Below, in pieces: positions 36,619 through 44,935 of a stretch of 64,000 nt of DNA; positions within the stretch are counted from its first letter, which is position 1; every line of letters begins with the position of its first letter. The DNA comes from Fibrisoma limi BUZ 3 (lineage in GTDB: Bacteria > Bacteroidota > Bacteroidia > Cytophagales > Spirosomataceae): contig NZ_CAIT01000005.1 of assembly GCF_000296815.2 (NCBI RefSeq), forward strand, positions 310,001-374,000, given 5' to 3'. The notes beneath the pieces were generated by a model. The model made no database searches. It was not told the origin of the DNA and worked only from the letters and a program-made list of their open reading frames with translations. The position numbers were made by a program, and so were the translations under genes.

Positions 36619-39249
36619 TTATTCTGAACGTAAGGATTTAACCGGATTTGTCAGGGCTGCTTTGATACTCTGCGAAAAAATAGTGCTGATGGCCAGTAAA
36701 GAAAGAAGGGTAAAGCCAGGTAAAATGATGTTTAAACCAAGGCTAATCCGATTGGCGAAGTTGTTTAAAATCTGACCACTGATATAAATCCCCAGGGGAA
36801 TAGATAGCCCAAAACTGATGAGTAATAAAATCAGAAATCCTTTGGATAAGGTAATGATAATGTCTCCCTCGGTAGCTCCTAATACTTTTCGTAAACTTAT
36901 CTCTTTCTGTCGTTTCTCGACCGAATAAATGGCCATCCCCAACAGTCCCATCATACCAATCAGCACACTCAGGAGGGTAAAGAAGGTGATGACTTTATTC
37001 ACATCTTTACTGATAGCAAAATTGTTCTGAATAGTAGTTTCATAAAACTCACCCCGAAATTCATACCCAGGGGCTATATCTTTCCAGGCCGATTGTAAAC
37101 TGGCAATGGTTTTCTCGGTGCTATGTGGCAAGATTTTAACGTTCAGCAGGTTCCATTCGGCGGGATTATTTCGCAATAGCAGCGGTTCTAAAGCATCGTC
37201 GGCGGGCTTGAACAGAAAATCTTTTACTACGCCTTTTATCGTGGCGGTTGTAGAATCGTTCAGATAAATTAGTTTTCCAATCGACTCCGAAGCATTGCCT
37301 AAGTGGTATTTTTTTGTGAAAAGCTCATTAACAATTACTTCTTTATTCGTTTCATTCACTGACGGGATAGACGAAAAGTTTTTGCCCGCTACCAACGTCA
37401 AATCTAAGTTAGGTATGAAATCGTTATCAACGGAATAGCTACTAACTGACTCATAATTATCTGCTTTTTTAATTTTAATGGCTATGGGAGAATCCGAGTA
37501 GGTACCTATCGGTTTATTTACGGAAGAAATACGCTCTACACCTGCGATAGTGGCAAATTTTGATTTTGCCATGCTGGCAGAAACGCCCTGTAGCTGAATG
37601 TTATATACCTGCTCTGCTGAGAAGCCATAATCCATAGCAATGGCAAAGTCTATTTGCTTGTGTACGGTGGTGATTATCATCATAAACAGCATCGTAAAAG
37701 CAAATTGAAGGACCAGAAGTGTTCTGACCAAACCGATTCGTTTGAATAGGTTAAGGTTTTCAATTTTGTGAATAGCAGCAAGCGGATTGAGTTTTGAGAT
37801 CGTAATGGCTGGCAAGAATCCCGCGATGGCACCCATTGATAAAGCAAAAACTAAAAAGTAGATAAATGAGCTTGGGGTTATGCTTACGTTCAGATCGAAA
37901 AATTGGAAACTTTGCAGTTCACTTAGTTCATTTTTAAAGTACATCACAAACCCTACTGCGAACAGCAAAGCGATTAATGAAAGCACAATTCCTTCGCTGA
38001 CTATCTGACTTAAAACCTGCGTTCGGTTTGCTCCCATCACTTTTCTTACCCCAATTTCCTTGGCTCTGCTGAATGACTTCGCCAAGGTTAGGTTGGTGTA
38101 ATTAAACAGGGCAGACGATATGACAATAAATCCCATTAAGGCCAGAAACCACAGCAGATGACTGGGCAGTCCTTTTCCCATGGCATTGGCAATACTATAC
38201 CCGGGTGTGATATCCGGAAGCGCTTGCAAATCAAACCGGTAACTCGCGTCGCGAGTGGATATAGGTAGATTTTTATATCTGGGCAGTATCTCGTTATTAA
38301 TAGCCGATACGGCTTGTTCAATATTGGTATTGGGTTTTACTTTAATATAGGTGTAAGTAGAATAATAATTAGCCCAGCTCTCGGTGGTATTTTCCAGTAG
38401 CGTAGCAGATAGTAATGCATCAAATTCAAAATGAGTTTTACCAGGATTAGGCTTGAGAATACCCGTAATTTTATAGTGTCCCCGATTACCGATCTGAACA
38501 GTTTTATTTACCGGATTCTCGTCTCCAAATAGTTTTTTGCTTAAATCGGCCGTCAGAACGATAGAGTTGGGTTCTTGCAAGGCATTGGCAGGACTACCAC
38601 GCTGGAGATTAAAGTTGAAAATTTCCAGAAAGTTCTTAGTTGTGGCTTTTCCTCTAAAATCAAACCGTTGGTTGTCTTTAATGATGACATCATCAACAAC
38701 TTTTAAGGTAGCTACGTTGTCTACCCAGGCAAATTTTGACTCTATCACATTACCAATCGGATTAGGACTTGTGGCGTAAGGCTCGATGTCGCCATTTTTT
38801 CGGTTGGCTACGGTATTTACGCGGTATAGTAAATCGGCATCCTTATGAAATTTGTCATAATTATAGCCGTCCTGGTATAAGAGCAGAATCAGTAATCCTA
38901 CCGACATGCTTAGGGCCAGTCCGAATACATTGAGTATGGAGAATGTTTTATGTTTCAGCATATTTCTCCAGGCAATTTTGACGTAATTACGTAGCATGTC
39001 AGTAAGTGCGGGGGTTGGGTAGTCAGACGATTTTTGTCGATAAAAAAACGGCGTCAAATAATGCAGCACGGCCCAGGCGTACTCGCGTCGGGCGCGGGCC
39101 AGGCCCACCTGCTGCACACGCTTCTGGAAGACCTCCTGCAAGTCGCCCTGTAGGTCTTCCAGCAGATGCGGAGCCACGAACCATTCCAGCAGCCGATCAG
39201 CCCAGGGGGGTGGAGTTGACGGGTCGGGAGGTGGTGTTTCGTAAGCCAT
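36619..39249 (-). CDS. FtsX/MacB-type permease with prefix domain, AT-rich core (operon 1, second permease)
   Basis: This 876-aa permease has the prefix at about 13-75 (STPPPWADRLLEWFVAPHLLEDLQGDLQEVF), TM1 at about 105-125, and two FtsX modules (LAKSFSRAKEIGVRKVMGANRTQ and RQKEISLRKVLGATEGD). The ending is ALTNPVKSLRSE. Its body is clearly AT-richer than its neighbours, using many AAT, TTA, ATA and AAA codons. The first ~190 nt of coding sequence are instead GC-rich and almost identical to the start of the next permease gene. This mosaic suggests that a foreign permease core acquired a resident prefix by recombination. It is translated 21 bp after the upstream permease and 3 bp before the downstream one. 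Sequence-wise it is the most divergent permease of operon 1. Confidence 0.9.
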   Translation of the reverse strand: MAYETPPPDPSTPPPWADRLLEWFVAPHLLEDLQGDLQEVFQKRVQQVGLARARREYAWAVLHYLTPFFYRQKSSDYPTPALTDMLRNYVKIAWRNMLKHKTFSILNVFGLALSMSVGLLILLLYQDGYNYDKFHKDADLLYRVNTVANRKNGDIEPYATSPNPIGNVIESKFAWVDNVATLKVVDDVIIKDNQRFDFRGKATTKNFLEIFNFNLQRGSPANALQEPNSIVLTADLSKKLFGDENPVNKTVQIGNRGHYKITGILKPNPGKTHFEFDALLSATLLENTTESWANYYSTYTYIKVKPNTNIEQAVSAINNEILPRYKNLPISTRDASYRFDLQALPDITPGYSIANAMGKGLPSHLLWFLALMGFIVISSALFNYTNLTLAKSFSRAKEIGVRKVMGANRTQVLSQIVSEGIVLSLIALLFAVGFVMYFKNELSELQSFQFFDLNVSITPSSFIYFLVFALSMGAIAGFLPAITISKLNPLAAIHKIENLNLFKRIGLVRTLLVLQFAFTMLFMMIITTVHKQIDFAIAMDYGFSAEQVYNIQLQGVSASMAKSKFATIAGVERISSVNKPIGTYSDSPIAIKIKKADNYESVSSYSVDNDFIPNLDLTLVAGKNFSSIPSVNETNKEVIVNELFTKKYHLGNASESIGKLIYLNDSTTATIKGVVKDFLFKPADDALEPLLLRNNPAEWNLLNVKILPHSTEKTIASLQSAWKDIAPGYEFRGEFYETTIQNNFAISKDVNKVITFFTLLSVLIGMMGLLGMAIYSVEKRQKEISLRKVLGATEGDIIITLSKGFLILLLISFGLSIPLGIYISGQILNNFANRISLGLNIILPGFTLLSLLAISTIFSQSIKAALTNPVKSLRSE
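39044..39232. repeat. 189-bp direct repeat, copy 1 (prefix coding region)
   Basis: This segment matches 41744-41932 at exactly 2700 bp distance. I counted six differences over 189 positions. It encodes the prefix domain of the AT-rich permease. The match ends abruptly just inside the start codon and at the prefix/TM1 linker, marking the exchanged unit. Confidence 0.88.
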
Positions 39250-39270
39250 ACGGTAGGTGGGTGGACGTGA

Positions 39271-41961
39271 TTATTCCGAGCGTAACGATTTCACCGGGTT
39301 CATCAAAGCCGCTTTAATGGCCTGAAAGCTGACGGTCAGCAGCGCAATCCCTACGGCTAATAGAGTAGCCAGGGCGAATACCCACCAATCTATGGAAATC
39401 CGGTACGGAAAATCGTTCAGCCAGCTATTCATGGTCCACCAGGCTACAGGTATAGCAATAACAGAAGCCACGAAAACCAGCATAATAAAATTCCTGGAAA
39501 GCAGCCCTGTGATTGCCAGTGTGCTCGCTCCTAATACTTTCCGGATGCCGATTTCTTTAACCCGTTGTTCTACGCTGAACGCGGCCAGTCCGAACAATCC
39601 CAGGCAGCCCACAACAATGGCAAGCACCGCAAATAGCCAGAGCAGCTCGCTCAGTTTTTCTTCGGTGCTGTACATGTTTCCGTAGGTCTCGTCCATGAAC
39701 TTATAATCCAGGGAAAAATTGGGAGAGAACCGGTTCCATACGGTATTGATATACGCTATCGTCTCGGGCATATCGGCCTCTCTGACCTTTACAGCCACTT
39801 TGAACAGCTCCTGCGGCACCATGTGTATCACGGCCGCCGTAACTTTCTCATGAAGGCTTTTATAGTGAAAATCCTTAACTACCCCAATTATCTTTCCTTT
39901 TTTAACCGGATCAGTCGTATCGGCGGGCGTCCATTCATTCCAGTTTATCCGCTTACCCAGCGCTTGCTGCGGAGAACTGAAGCCGAACTCCTTCACGGCC
40001 GTTTCGTTGATAATGAAGGCTTCCCGCACATCGGTCGACATGTCTTTCGAAAAGTCCCGGCCTGCAATGAGCTGTAGACCGACTGTTTTCAGGTAGTCAT
40101 GGTCGCCCACGAACATGCTTACCGAATATTCTTTTCCTGCATTCTGGCCTGGAAGCGTAACGCCATCGCCCGCAAACTGGTCGCCCGGAAGGCCGTACCC
40201 CGACGTAACCGCCAGCACATTGGGGGAGCGTTTCAGTTCGTTTTTAAAGGCTTCCAGCCCTTTTCCGGCTACATCACCCTGCGCCTGAAAATAGATCAGT
40301 TGTTCTTTGCTGAACCCCAGATCCTTGTTGTTCATATACTGGGTTTGCTGAAATACGATAATGGTCGAAATAATAAGCAGGGAAGAAAGCGCGAACTGCA
40401 CCACAACCAGCGCCTGCCGGAGCCAGGGGGTACCGTTGCGGGATAGCTGTATGTTTTTCAACACCTTCACCGGCTGAAAACCTGATACGACGATGGCCGG
40501 GTAGCTACCCGCCAACGTGCCTACCAACAGGGTTGCCCCGAGCAGTAACAAGCCCAACTGCGGATCGGTGAACGGGTTAAACGCTATGGCTTTGTCGGTG
40601 AAACGATTCAAGGCCGGAACGACGATAAACAGGGCAACTACCGCGATGAGCATAGCAATCAGCGATACCAGTATCGTTTCGCCCAGAAATTGGAAAAGGA
40701 GGTGTCGGCGTTCGGCGCCAACTACCTTTCGTACGCCGATTTCCCGGGCCCGCCGGAACGAGACGGCTGTAGCCAGGTTGATAAAATTGAAACAGGCAAT
40801 GACCAGCACAAACAACGCAACGATCATCAGCGCATTGACATAGCTTTCATTACCGCGGATGGCATTGTCGAACGTAAAGTCAGCCGAGCCAAGATGAACA
40901 TCGTGGAGTCGCTGGAAGAACGGGAGCATGACGGTCTCGCCGGGTTTGATGATATTGGCTTTTATATGCGCCTGGAACTTGTTCTGTAGGCGTTCAATAT
41001 CGGTTCCCGGTTTTAGTTTTACGTACGTATAGAACTGATTCCAGGTCCACCGTTCCATTCGTTCCTGCGGGATACCCACGCTGGAGAACGACATCAGGTA
41101 ACGAAAATTCAAGTGAAAATGGTCTGGTAAGGGGGCCAGTACGCCTTTTACAGTATATTCCAGCGTATTGATTTTGATTGTTTTACCAACAGGGTTCTCC
41201 TTGCCGAAATACTGTTTTGCCAGTTCGCTGGTAAGAATAATGGAATTTGGCACATCAAGAATACCGGCAACTGTCCCCGCTTCCAGGGGTAAAGCGAATA
41301 CCTGTAGAAACGACGATTCTGCAAACCAGCCTTTGTCTTCGTAGTTTTTTTGGTTGCCTAACTCCATCAGGAACCGGTCGGGAGCCATCAGGATCCGGGT
41401 AGTCGTATCGACTTCAGGGTATTGCTGTTGCAGGTAGGTACCATAAGCCGGTGCCACAACCGCTGCCTTCGTGGTTGTATTGTCTTTGGTCCGTTCGGTG
41501 TAAAGGCGGTAGATATTCTCGCTATCGGGAATGGTTTTATCGAATTTCCATTCATCCCAGACAAACAGGCCGATCGCCAGGCAGCCGACCATACCGATCG
41601 CCAGCCCGGTAATGTTGATGGACGAGTATACCTTGTTCTTAACGAGATTACGCCAGGCGATTTTAAAATAATTACGTAGCATATCAGTAAAAGCGGGTTT
41701 AGGGTAGTCGTCGAATCGTTGAACCGTATGTTTGCGTTTAGAGAAAAACGGCGTCAAATAATGCAGTACGGCCCAGGCGTACTCGCGTCGGGCGCGGCCC
41801 AAGCCCACCTGCTGCACACGCTTCTGGAAGACCTCCTGCAAGTCGCCCTGTAGGTCTTCCAGCAGATGCGGGGCTACGACCCATTCCAGCAGCCGATCAG
41901 CCCAGGGGGGTGGAGTTGACGGGTCGGGAGGTCCGACGTTTCGGGGAGTTTCGTGAGCCAT
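39271..41961 (-). CDS. FtsX/MacB-type permease with prefix domain (operon 1, first permease)
   Basis: This 896-aa permease follows padR by 12 bp. The prefix covers about residues 14-80, and TM1 is GLAIGMVGCLAIGLFVWDEW. The periplasmic domain continues to the first FtsX module (CFNFINLATAVSFRRAREIGVRKVVGAERRH). A second MacB-type periplasmic domain and the last FtsX module (EQRVKEIGIRKVLGASTLA ... ALMNPVKSLRSE) complete it. The predicted topology is four helices per half, with both large loops outside. It has no nucleotide-binding site. Composition is like the surrounding chromosome, unlike the next permease. MacB relatives couple ATP hydrolysis to periplasmic movement; without an ATPase here, a mechanosensory or ATPase-in-trans role must be considered. 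Confidence 0.9.
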   Translation of the reverse strand: MAHETPRNVGPPDPSTPPPWADRLLEWVVAPHLLEDLQGDLQEVFQKRVQQVGLGRARREYAWAVLHYLTPFFSKRKHTVQRFDDYPKPAFTDMLRNYFKIAWRNLVKNKVYSSINITGLAIGMVGCLAIGLFVWDEWKFDKTIPDSENIYRLYTERTKDNTTTKAAVVAPAYGTYLQQQYPEVDTTTRILMAPDRFLMELGNQKNYEDKGWFAESSFLQVFALPLEAGTVAGILDVPNSIILTSELAKQYFGKENPVGKTIKINTLEYTVKGVLAPLPDHFHLNFRYLMSFSSVGIPQERMERWTWNQFYTYVKLKPGTDIERLQNKFQAHIKANIIKPGETVMLPFFQRLHDVHLGSADFTFDNAIRGNESYVNALMIVALFVLVIACFNFINLATAVSFRRAREIGVRKVVGAERRHLLFQFLGETILVSLIAMLIAVVALFIVVPALNRFTDKAIAFNPFTDPQLGLLLLGATLLVGTLAGSYPAIVVSGFQPVKVLKNIQLSRNGTPWLRQALVVVQFALSSLLIISTIIVFQQTQYMNNKDLGFSKEQLIYFQAQGDVAGKGLEAFKNELKRSPNVLAVTSGYGLPGDQFAGDGVTLPGQNAGKEYSVSMFVGDHDYLKTVGLQLIAGRDFSKDMSTDVREAFIINETAVKEFGFSSPQQALGKRINWNEWTPADTTDPVKKGKIIGVVKDFHYKSLHEKVTAAVIHMVPQELFKVAVKVREADMPETIAYINTVWNRFSPNFSLDYKFMDETYGNMYSTEEKLSELLWLFAVLAIVVGCLGLFGLAAFSVEQRVKEIGIRKVLGASTLAITGLLSRNFIMLVFVASVIAIPVAWWTMNSWLNDFPYRISIDWWVFALATLLAVGIALLTVSFQAIKAALMNPVKSLRSE
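41744..41932. repeat. 189-bp direct repeat, copy 2 (prefix coding region)
   Basis: This is the counterpart of 39044-39232 and encodes the prefix of the first permease of operon 1. The core regions downstream of the two copies share only the general permease pattern, so the identity is local. Confidence 0.88.
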
Positions 41962-41973
41962 AGTCTCCGCTGA

Positions 41974-42309
41974 TTAACCAATGAGTTGCAGCTTGCCTTG
42001 CGGAATAGCCTGCCACAGTCGCTGGCGCATCTCCTGGATCTCCAGCAAAGCCCGGCTGCCTAAGGCCGTTACGGTGAAAAAGCGCTTACGTCGCCCACCC
42101 CGTTCGGCCGTAGCACCGCCCATCTGCGAGGATAGGTACCCTTTTTCTTCCAGTCGGTAGAGCGTAGCGTGTACGGCGCTGATGGTGATGCTGCGGCCGG
42201 TCTGCTCCTGTAGCTGCTCCCAGATGATGACTCCGTAGGCATCGTCAGTACAGGCGGCTACTACCAGCAGCACCACTTCTTCAAACTCACCCAGAAAGGT
42301 TCGCTTCAT
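41974..42309 (-). CDS. PadR-type transcriptional regulator (operon 1)
   Basis: This 111-aa winged-helix protein starts with FLGEFEEVVLLVVAACTDDAYGVIIWEQL. The recognition helix region is SAVHATLYRLEEKGYL and the wing MGGATAERGGRRKRFFTVT. The C-terminal helix is short, so it belongs to the small PadR subgroup that dimerises through one helix. It is the first gene of operon 1 and probably regulates the operon, but its operator may be distinct from the TGTCC element found upstream. The N-terminal LGEFEE is shared by all three PadR proteins in the window. Its effector is unknown. A sigma-54-like promoter lies 40 bp upstream of the start codon. Confidence 0.92.
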   Translation of the reverse strand: MKRTFLGEFEEVVLLVVAACTDDAYGVIIWEQLQEQTGRSITISAVHATLYRLEEKGYLSSQMGGATAERGGRRKRFFTVTALGSRALLEIQEMRQRLWQAIPQGKLQLIG

Positions 42310-42348
42310 GTTGTCCCGTGTCCAGAATGATTAGTTGTAATAATGCAA

Positions 42349-42365
42349 ATCAAATCCGGTGCCAG
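42349..42365 (-). promoter_or_regulatory. Sigma-54-like promoter of padR operon 1
   Basis: Read on the minus strand the 17-mer is CTGGCACCGGATTTGAT, to compare with the sigma-54 consensus YTGGCACGRNNNTTGCW. The -24 GG and the -12 TTG are intact with correct spacing; only two positions differ (C for G after TGGCAC, and A for the C after TTG). It lies 40 bp upstream of the start codon. Confidence 0.65.
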
Positions 42366-42423
42366 AATGTGTTATGGCTGTTTTGAGCGTAATCAGACGC
42401 ATGGGTTATCCAAAAATGCGCGC

Positions 42424-42464
42424 AACCTGTCCGTTTTTGGACAGGTTGTGCGTAATACCGGACA
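42424..42464 (-). promoter_or_regulatory. Upstream activating site 1 (TGTCC-N6-GGACA-N16-GGACA)
   Basis: The inverted repeat TGTCC (42428-42432) / GGACA (42439-42443) sits in a longer palindrome with 10-bp arms CAACCTGTCC and its complement, plus imperfect extensions. A third half-site GGACA (42460-42464) stands 21 bp from the second. The promoter-proximal edge is 63 bp from the sigma-54-like element. The same array occurs before the other two padR genes. Confidence 0.75.
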
Positions 42465-42599
42465 ACGTACTACTCGTTTAACTGGTCTGGTGGTAATGCG
42501 GCTTAGCGTATGGACTTACAGGCTGATCTGAACACTCAACCGTTGACAGAACCAGACAGCGAGTGGTCAATGATGGAATGGAATCCTGTGCGTTATGCG

Positions 42600-43535
42600 T
42601 CAGTCGTACATGGCCATATGCCGGAAAATCTTCAGCGCCCCGCCTGGCTCCCGACGCCAGATGCGGATGTCTTTGCCGGTACCTACCCCCGACCAATCCC
42701 CGTTTTTAACGACGGCGATGTGACTGGCGTACTCGATAACAAACCGACCTGAATCATCGATCTGGTCGTTACGAATCGCGAGTTTCTCAAAAACAGGGAG
42801 TTGCTTTACGTGTTCTTTCAGGAAGGCGTCGATTTCTAAACGTCCGCTGTAGGGGCGATTGTGACTATACAGGAAGCGGGCATCGTCGGTGTAGAACTGC
42901 GCCCATAGTCTTTCGTCGTGCTGGCTGATGATTGCCTCCTGAAAGAGATTCAGGGCGGCCAGTTCGAAATGTAGGGGCGTAGATACCGGCACGTGGGCGT
43001 CAAGCGCAACATTGATTACCGGCACTTCTGCAAACAGTAGTTCGTCGCGCCATGGAACGGGGTGGTTGTAATTCCACGCTTCCGTGAGGAGCAATAGCTG
43101 GCCCGTCGCTGACTGGCTCCAGATTGTCAGGTATTTGCCTTGTAGCTCGTGCTGTTGCCCGGAGCTTTTGTGGACTAGATTCATGGTGAATAGGCTCACT
43201 TCAACCACTCGTGTACCTAAGTCAAAAACCTCTACATCCTGCCGACTATAGGCCAGCACCCGGAACCGGGCCAGGAAAGACTGGTAGTACAACCGAGCAT
43301 TGAATTTACTCTTTACGGTTTTCTGGTATTCGGGCATTAGCCGGACGCTGTCGGCGTAATAATCCTGAATGAACGTACACGTACCGGCCAGCAGGCTGTT
43401 GGTGTACGCCGTACGAAACTGATTCAACCGGGCGAGGGTCTGGCCGTCTGCCTTCGTTACGGGCTGAGCAACGCCGTATAGGGTGAGCCCGGTAAAGGTC
43501 GCTATCAGCAGCCACTGAAATGGGTTTCGGAACAT
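42600..43535 (-). CDS. Secreted protein with tandem SnoaL/DUF4440-like domains
   Basis: This 311-aa protein has a signal peptide (FQWLLIATFTGLTLYGVAQP). Two NTF2-like (SnoaL or DUF4440) halves follow. The first covers about 30-150 (FIQDYYADSVRLMPEY), the second about 180-311 (FQEAIISQHDERLWAQFYTDDARFLYSHNRPYSGRLEIDAFLKEH ... WRREPGGALKIFRHMAMYD). The second half has the usual W-R-R/K-x-x-x-G-x-x-K-I end of such domains. NTF2-like folds bind small hydrophobic molecules or act as isomerases or hydrolases; nothing more specific can be given. It ends 135 bp upstream of the operon 1 regulatory site and is preceded 33 bp upstream by the esterase-like gene, probably as one transcript. Confidence 0.75.
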   Translation of the reverse strand: MFRNPFQWLLIATFTGLTLYGVAQPVTKADGQTLARLNQFRTAYTNSLLAGTCTFIQDYYADSVRLMPEYQKTVKSKFNARLYYQSFLARFRVLAYSRQDVEVFDLGTRVVEVSLFTMNLVHKSSGQQHELQGKYLTIWSQSATGQLLLLTEAWNYNHPVPWRDELLFAEVPVINVALDAHVPVSTPLHFELAALNLFQEAIISQHDERLWAQFYTDDARFLYSHNRPYSGRLEIDAFLKEHVKQLPVFEKLAIRNDQIDDSGRFVIEYASHIAVVKNGDWSGVGTGKDIRIWRREPGGALKIFRHMAMYD

Positions 43536-43567
43536 GGATAGTTAAGTTGGAGGTAGCCGGAGTACGG

Positions 43568-44656
43568 TCAGTGGCTGGCTTCAAAAACCAGGTGCCGGTT
43601 CAGGAACGGCAAAAGGCGGGTGTAAAACCGGCCGTCGGCCGTCCAGGTGCGGTTCCAGGGGTCGCCCCGGTACTCTTCCGCTTCGTGTTCTACGCCCAGG
43701 TCTTCGAGTTTGCGGCTGAACGCCCGGTTCGACAGTACATGCGCCTGGTTGGGGTCAAAGCGGCCCCAGTCGAAGGCCAGGCCGCGCAGGGTTCGCAGGT
43801 TGGCCGCCGACTCTTCCAGTGTTTCTTCCAGGTGAAAGCCCCGCTTGGTTTTGCGGGCGTTTTCCGGGTGCAGTTTCAGTTCGCCGTTTTGTGGCTCAGT
43901 GAAAAAATCGCAGTAGAACGGTGGGCGGTTCAGGTTCGGTAAAAAAGCCTGGCTGATGGTGACGAACAGCCGGGTGGGACCATTGTTGCTCAGGTCCGCG
44001 TACGATTTAGCCTGGTGAATGCTTTTCCAGTCAATGGAAAGCGACGCCCAGGGTAAATCACCATTGCCGGTGGCTACCGGATGCAGGGCATACACCGAAC
44101 CAAACACATCGGGATACTCCATCGCCAGCTTCAACGCACCCCGGCCACCCATAAAGTCGCCCGTTACGGCCCGACTGTCGCGGTGGCGAAGGGTACGGTA
44201 GCGACGGTCAATGAACGGCACCAACTCCTGTGTGGTGAAGTCCAGCCAGCGCCCTGATACGAGTGAATTTTCGTAGACGCTGCCGGTGGTTGGGGTACTG
44301 TAATCCGCAGCTACAAAAATGAATGCCTGGGCGATACCGTTGGCAAAGCCCCGGTCGAGCAGGGCTGCCAGTTTCCCGTCTTCAAACAGCCTCTCATTAT
44401 CCCAAAAAATGTTGTGGCAGTAATACACAACCGGATAGGCTTTTCCGGAGGTGGCATAGTCGGGGGGCAGATAAACCTTGATGCGTCGGTTGGTGACGAG
44501 GCCGATGTGGTTCTCGCGGAGGATGGCGGATGACAAGGTCTCGGTCACTACAGTTCCCCGTTTTGGCGGGGCAAGGTCAGGGGCGCCTGGTTGAGCGGAT
44601 AAGCGCGTCGGCGTCAGACCGATCAGCGTAAGTAGTAGGCAGGCATGAAGGTGCAT
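43568..44656 (-). CDS. Secreted esterase-like alpha/beta-hydrolase lacking the nucleophile serine
   Basis: This 362-aa protein has a signal peptide (ACLLLTLIGLTPTRLSAQP) and an esterase D/Fes-type alpha/beta-hydrolase fold. Markers are KVYLPPDYATSGKAYPVVYYCHN, FIFVAADYS, FIDRRYRTLRHRDSRAVTGDFMGGRGALKLAM and a late His in RFYTRLLPFLNRH. In this family the nucleophile elbow is G-x-S-M-G-G. Here it reads G-D-F-M-G-G, with Phe168 (codon TTT) where Ser (TCT would be one base away) is expected. The rest of the fold is intact, so it may be a binding-only paralogue. It is probably cotranscribed with the SnoaL-like gene 33 bp downstream and is divergent from the LytS gene. Confidence 0.82.
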   Translation of the reverse strand: MHLHACLLLTLIGLTPTRLSAQPGAPDLAPPKRGTVVTETLSSAILRENHIGLVTNRRIKVYLPPDYATSGKAYPVVYYCHNIFWDNERLFEDGKLAALLDRGFANGIAQAFIFVAADYSTPTTGSVYENSLVSGRWLDFTTQELVPFIDRRYRTLRHRDSRAVTGDFMGGRGALKLAMEYPDVFGSVYALHPVATGNGDLPWASLSIDWKSIHQAKSYADLSNNGPTRLFVTISQAFLPNLNRPPFYCDFFTEPQNGELKLHPENARKTKRGFHLEETLEESAANLRTLRGLAFDWGRFDPNQAHVLSNRAFSRKLEDLGVEHEAEEYRGDPWNRTWTADGRFYTRLLPFLNRHLVFEASH

Positions 44657-44935
44657 GGGGGGCTGGGGACAACAGTTTGCGTATCTGGCAAATCAATAAT
44701 CCGCCCGTTTCATTGTAAAAACCGTATGACCACCTGCCGCAATTACTTGATGAAACGCCAGAAACCAGCCCAAAGACAACCTGTCGCAGTCCGGCGGGGC
44801 AAAATGCCCCATCGTATTGCAGGACGCGTCATTCGTCAGGTTATGTAGGCCGTTGGTCAATCAGACCGACGTAAGGGTGTAAATTTTGACTACCTTGGAA
44901 ACAGGTCTGTAGTTCGCCAATCGTATCAGCCAGTC

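Noticed and set aside
42424-42464. TGTCC / GGACA array as the PadR operator
   Set aside because: It lies 52-63 bp upstream of the promoter element and 94-132 bp from the start codon, too far for a simple PadR repressor site; an activator site fits better, but this is not excluded.
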